In this document: positions 5,381 through 6,338 of the stretch, piece after piece | How the letters are laid out: the number at the start of each line of letters is the position of its first letter | Numbering within the stretch: the stretch's first letter is position 1 | NCBI GenBank assembly: GCA_023268595.1 | Contig: JALQUD010000057.1 | Span: 1-6,338 of the forward strand | DNA: 6,338 nucleotides | Origin: Candidatus Saccharimonadia bacterium | GTDB lineage: Bacteria; Patescibacteriota; Saccharimonadia; Saccharimonadales; UBA4665 | Reading direction: 5' to 3' | Notes under the pieces: generated by a model | What the model was told of the DNA's origin: nothing | Database searches by the model: none | Seen by the model: the letters and a program-made list of their open reading frames with translations, nothing else | Position numbers and translations under genes: made by a program

Positions 5381-5388
5381 GTTATTAT
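5380..5388 (+). promoter_or_regulatory. Possible extended -10 promoter of the cupredoxin gene
   Basis: TGT followed by TATTAT overlaps the end of the tRNA terminator. The implied start is near 5395, giving a short leader of about 24 nt with a GAGGGAG SD (5404-5410) 8 nt before the ATG. No -35 is evident, because the upstream sequence is the terminator stem. Confidence 0.45.
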
Positions 5389-5418
5389 ATGCAGTAAGCA
5401 GTAGAGGGAGTCGGTGGT

Positions 5419-5826
5419 ATGGGAATCAAGTTTAAAGTACTGGCGGTAATAGCGACCGTGGCGGTTCTGGTCGGCGCGTTCATGCTGCTGCGGCCACAAC
5501 CGGCCGCACAGACGTCGACGACGAAGGTGACGTCTGACCAGTCGACAGGCAACCAGGCACATAAACAGGTCTTCGACTTTGAGTTGACGGACGGCAAAGT
5601 CACCAAAGGCCAGACATCGCTCAAAGTGACCAAGGGCGACCAAGTGACGGTGAACGTAGTCTCCGACAAGCCGCAAGAGTTCCATCTGCACGGCTATGAC
5701 AAGGAGATAGAGCTGGAGCCCGGCAAGACCGGCACCATAAGCTTCACTGCCGATAAGACCGGTCAGTTCGAGGCCGAGCTTCACGGCAGCAAGCAGCAGG
5801 TCTTCGTCCTGGAGGTCCAGCCTTAG
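5419..5826 (+). CDS. Membrane-anchored cupredoxin-like protein without cysteine, 135 aa
   Basis: The product has a short basic N-terminus, one transmembrane helix or uncleaved signal (about 5-24), a polar Thr/Ser/Gln linker (about 29-48), and a beta-sandwich domain (about 50-135) of the cupredoxin_1 type. The domain shows a GDQVTVNVVSDKPQEFHLHGYD stretch (73-94), a PGKTGTISFTADKTGQFEAELH stretch (101-122) and a closing strand VFVLEVQP. H89, H91 and H122 sit where copper-binding loops occur, but the protein has no cysteine and only two methionines, both near the N-terminus. A blue type-1 copper site is therefore excluded; a histidine-only metal site or a non-metal structural role remains. It should face the outside of the membrane. 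GAGGGAG 8 nt upstream supports the ATG. Its TAG shares a base with the GTG of the next, membrane-protein gene, so they form a unit. Confidence 0.85.
   Translation: MGIKFKVLAVIATVAVLVGAFMLLRPQPAAQTSTTKVTSDQSTGNQAHKQVFDFELTDGKVTKGQTSLKVTKGDQVTVNVVSDKPQEFHLHGYDKEIELEPGKTGTISFTADKTGQFEAELHGSKQQVFVLEVQP
5811..5815 (+). promoter_or_regulatory. Ribosome binding site for the GTG-initiated membrane protein
   Basis: GGAGG lies inside the end of the cupredoxin gene, 10 nt before GTG 5826. It supports this GTG as the start even though there is no nearby ATG. Confidence 0.7.
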
Positions 5827-6338
5827 TGCCGACGTTGTCGTGGCTGCCGGCTGGCATCCTGGCGCATGCGTTCGGTCAGGACTTCGGCTTGCCGTTGCCG
5901 CTCTGGCTGTTCGTTTATGGCGGCGTGGCGGCGGTCGTGCTGTCGTTCGTGGCGCTTGGGTTGATGTATGATTCGCGTCCACGCGTATCAGGACCTCGGC
6001 GGTTGTTCGTCGTCCCGGCCTGGCTTACGTATGCCGTACGGATAGTCAGTGGTATGACGGCATGGCTTGTCATAGCAGCCGGTTTCCTTGGTCCTCAGCA
6101 GGCGGCCGCCAACCTGGCAGTCACCTATTTCTGGGTGCTGCTGCTTGTCGGTGGCGTGTATCTGTCGGTCCTGTTCGGCAATCTGTGGCGCTACGTCAAC
6201 CCGTTCGCCAACGCGGCCATACCGCTGACATGGCTGATGCGAAAATGCCAGCTGCCAGAGCGCATGTATCCGGAGCGATTAGGCTATCTGCCGGCTTTGG
6301 GCGGCTTTCTGGCGATCATAAGCCTGGAGTTGGTATTT
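5826..6338 (+). CDS. Polytopic membrane protein, first 171 residues (continues past window)
   Basis: From GTG 5826 the frame is open to the last base, so the C-terminus is missing. Its first base is the last base of the cupredoxin stop, and GGAGG (5811-5815) is in place. The start reads LPAGILAHAFGQDFGLPLPLW. As I recall, such an AH-G...LP-PLWLF opening is shared with membrane proteins of Actinobacteria and relatives often labelled 'fenitrothion hydrolase', a name not supported by function. Hydrophobic helices lie at about 25-47, 66-89, 97-119 and 155-171. The loop after the third carries GNLWRYVNPFANA (118-130), probably a family signature, with charged RMYPER after it. I see no hydrolase motif. 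Pairing with the cupredoxin suggests a membrane partner for copper or redox handling; this is inference, and the function is unknown. Confidence 0.8.
   Translation, partial: MPTLSWLPAGILAHAFGQDFGLPLPLWLFVYGGVAAVVLSFVALGLMYDSRPRVSGPRRLFVVPAWLTYAVRIVSGMTAWLVIAAGFLGPQQAAANLAVTYFWVLLLVGGVYLSVLFGNLWRYVNPFANAAIPLTWLMRKCQLPERMYPERLGYLPALGGFLAIISLELVF

Noticed and set aside
5317..5982. 221-aa minus-strand frame
   Set aside because: It runs through the tRNA 3' end, the terminator and the whole cupredoxin gene, and its translation is low-complexity and arginine-rich, typical of an antisense shadow.

Overview
The window is bacterial: densely packed genes, Shine-Dalgarno (SD) sites (two of them AAGGAG exactly 7 nt before ATG), a tRNA-Pro with encoded CCA, and intrinsic terminators. 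The lineage cannot be fixed from sequence alone. The membrane-anchored DUF4352/MPT63-like protein, the DHA2 efflux pump and the cupredoxin/membrane-protein pair at the right end resemble actinobacterial proteins. A small-genome Saccharibacteria-type or a Chloroflexi host is also possible. Lineage is inference only.

Left part, minus strand (1-2101): three co-directional genes. They are, in transcription order, an anchored extracellular DUF4352-like protein, a 316-aa mostly helical protein I do not recognise, and the N-terminal 162 residues of a multi-pass membrane protein that runs off the window. The last two overlap in an ATGA junction and are probably translationally coupled. A 246-bp AT-rich intergenic region rich in repeats (2102-2347) separates this cluster from the divergent plus-strand genes.

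Middle (2348-5192): a 71-aa XRE/Cro-type repressor and a Bcp-type peroxiredoxin, probably with its own leaderless promoter, lie on plus. A long hairpin terminator that works in both directions separates them from the convergent minus-strand DHA2 drug-efflux pump. The pump is divergent from a MarR regulator. The 128-bp gap between them holds a good sigma70 promoter for the pump, whose TTGACA box sits inside a palindrome. This is the classic layout of a MarR-repressed efflux pump.

Right part (5193-6338): a tRNA-Pro(CGG) with its own terminator, then a two-gene unit made of a membrane-anchored, cysteine-free cupredoxin-like protein and a polytopic membrane protein that continues past the window end. 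Their stop and start codons share one base. This pair is the least explained conserved-looking module here; with the 316-aa/membrane-protein pair at the left it is the best candidate for undescribed biology. No mobile element, CRISPR array or origin was seen. No gene-free stretch exceeds 300 bp.
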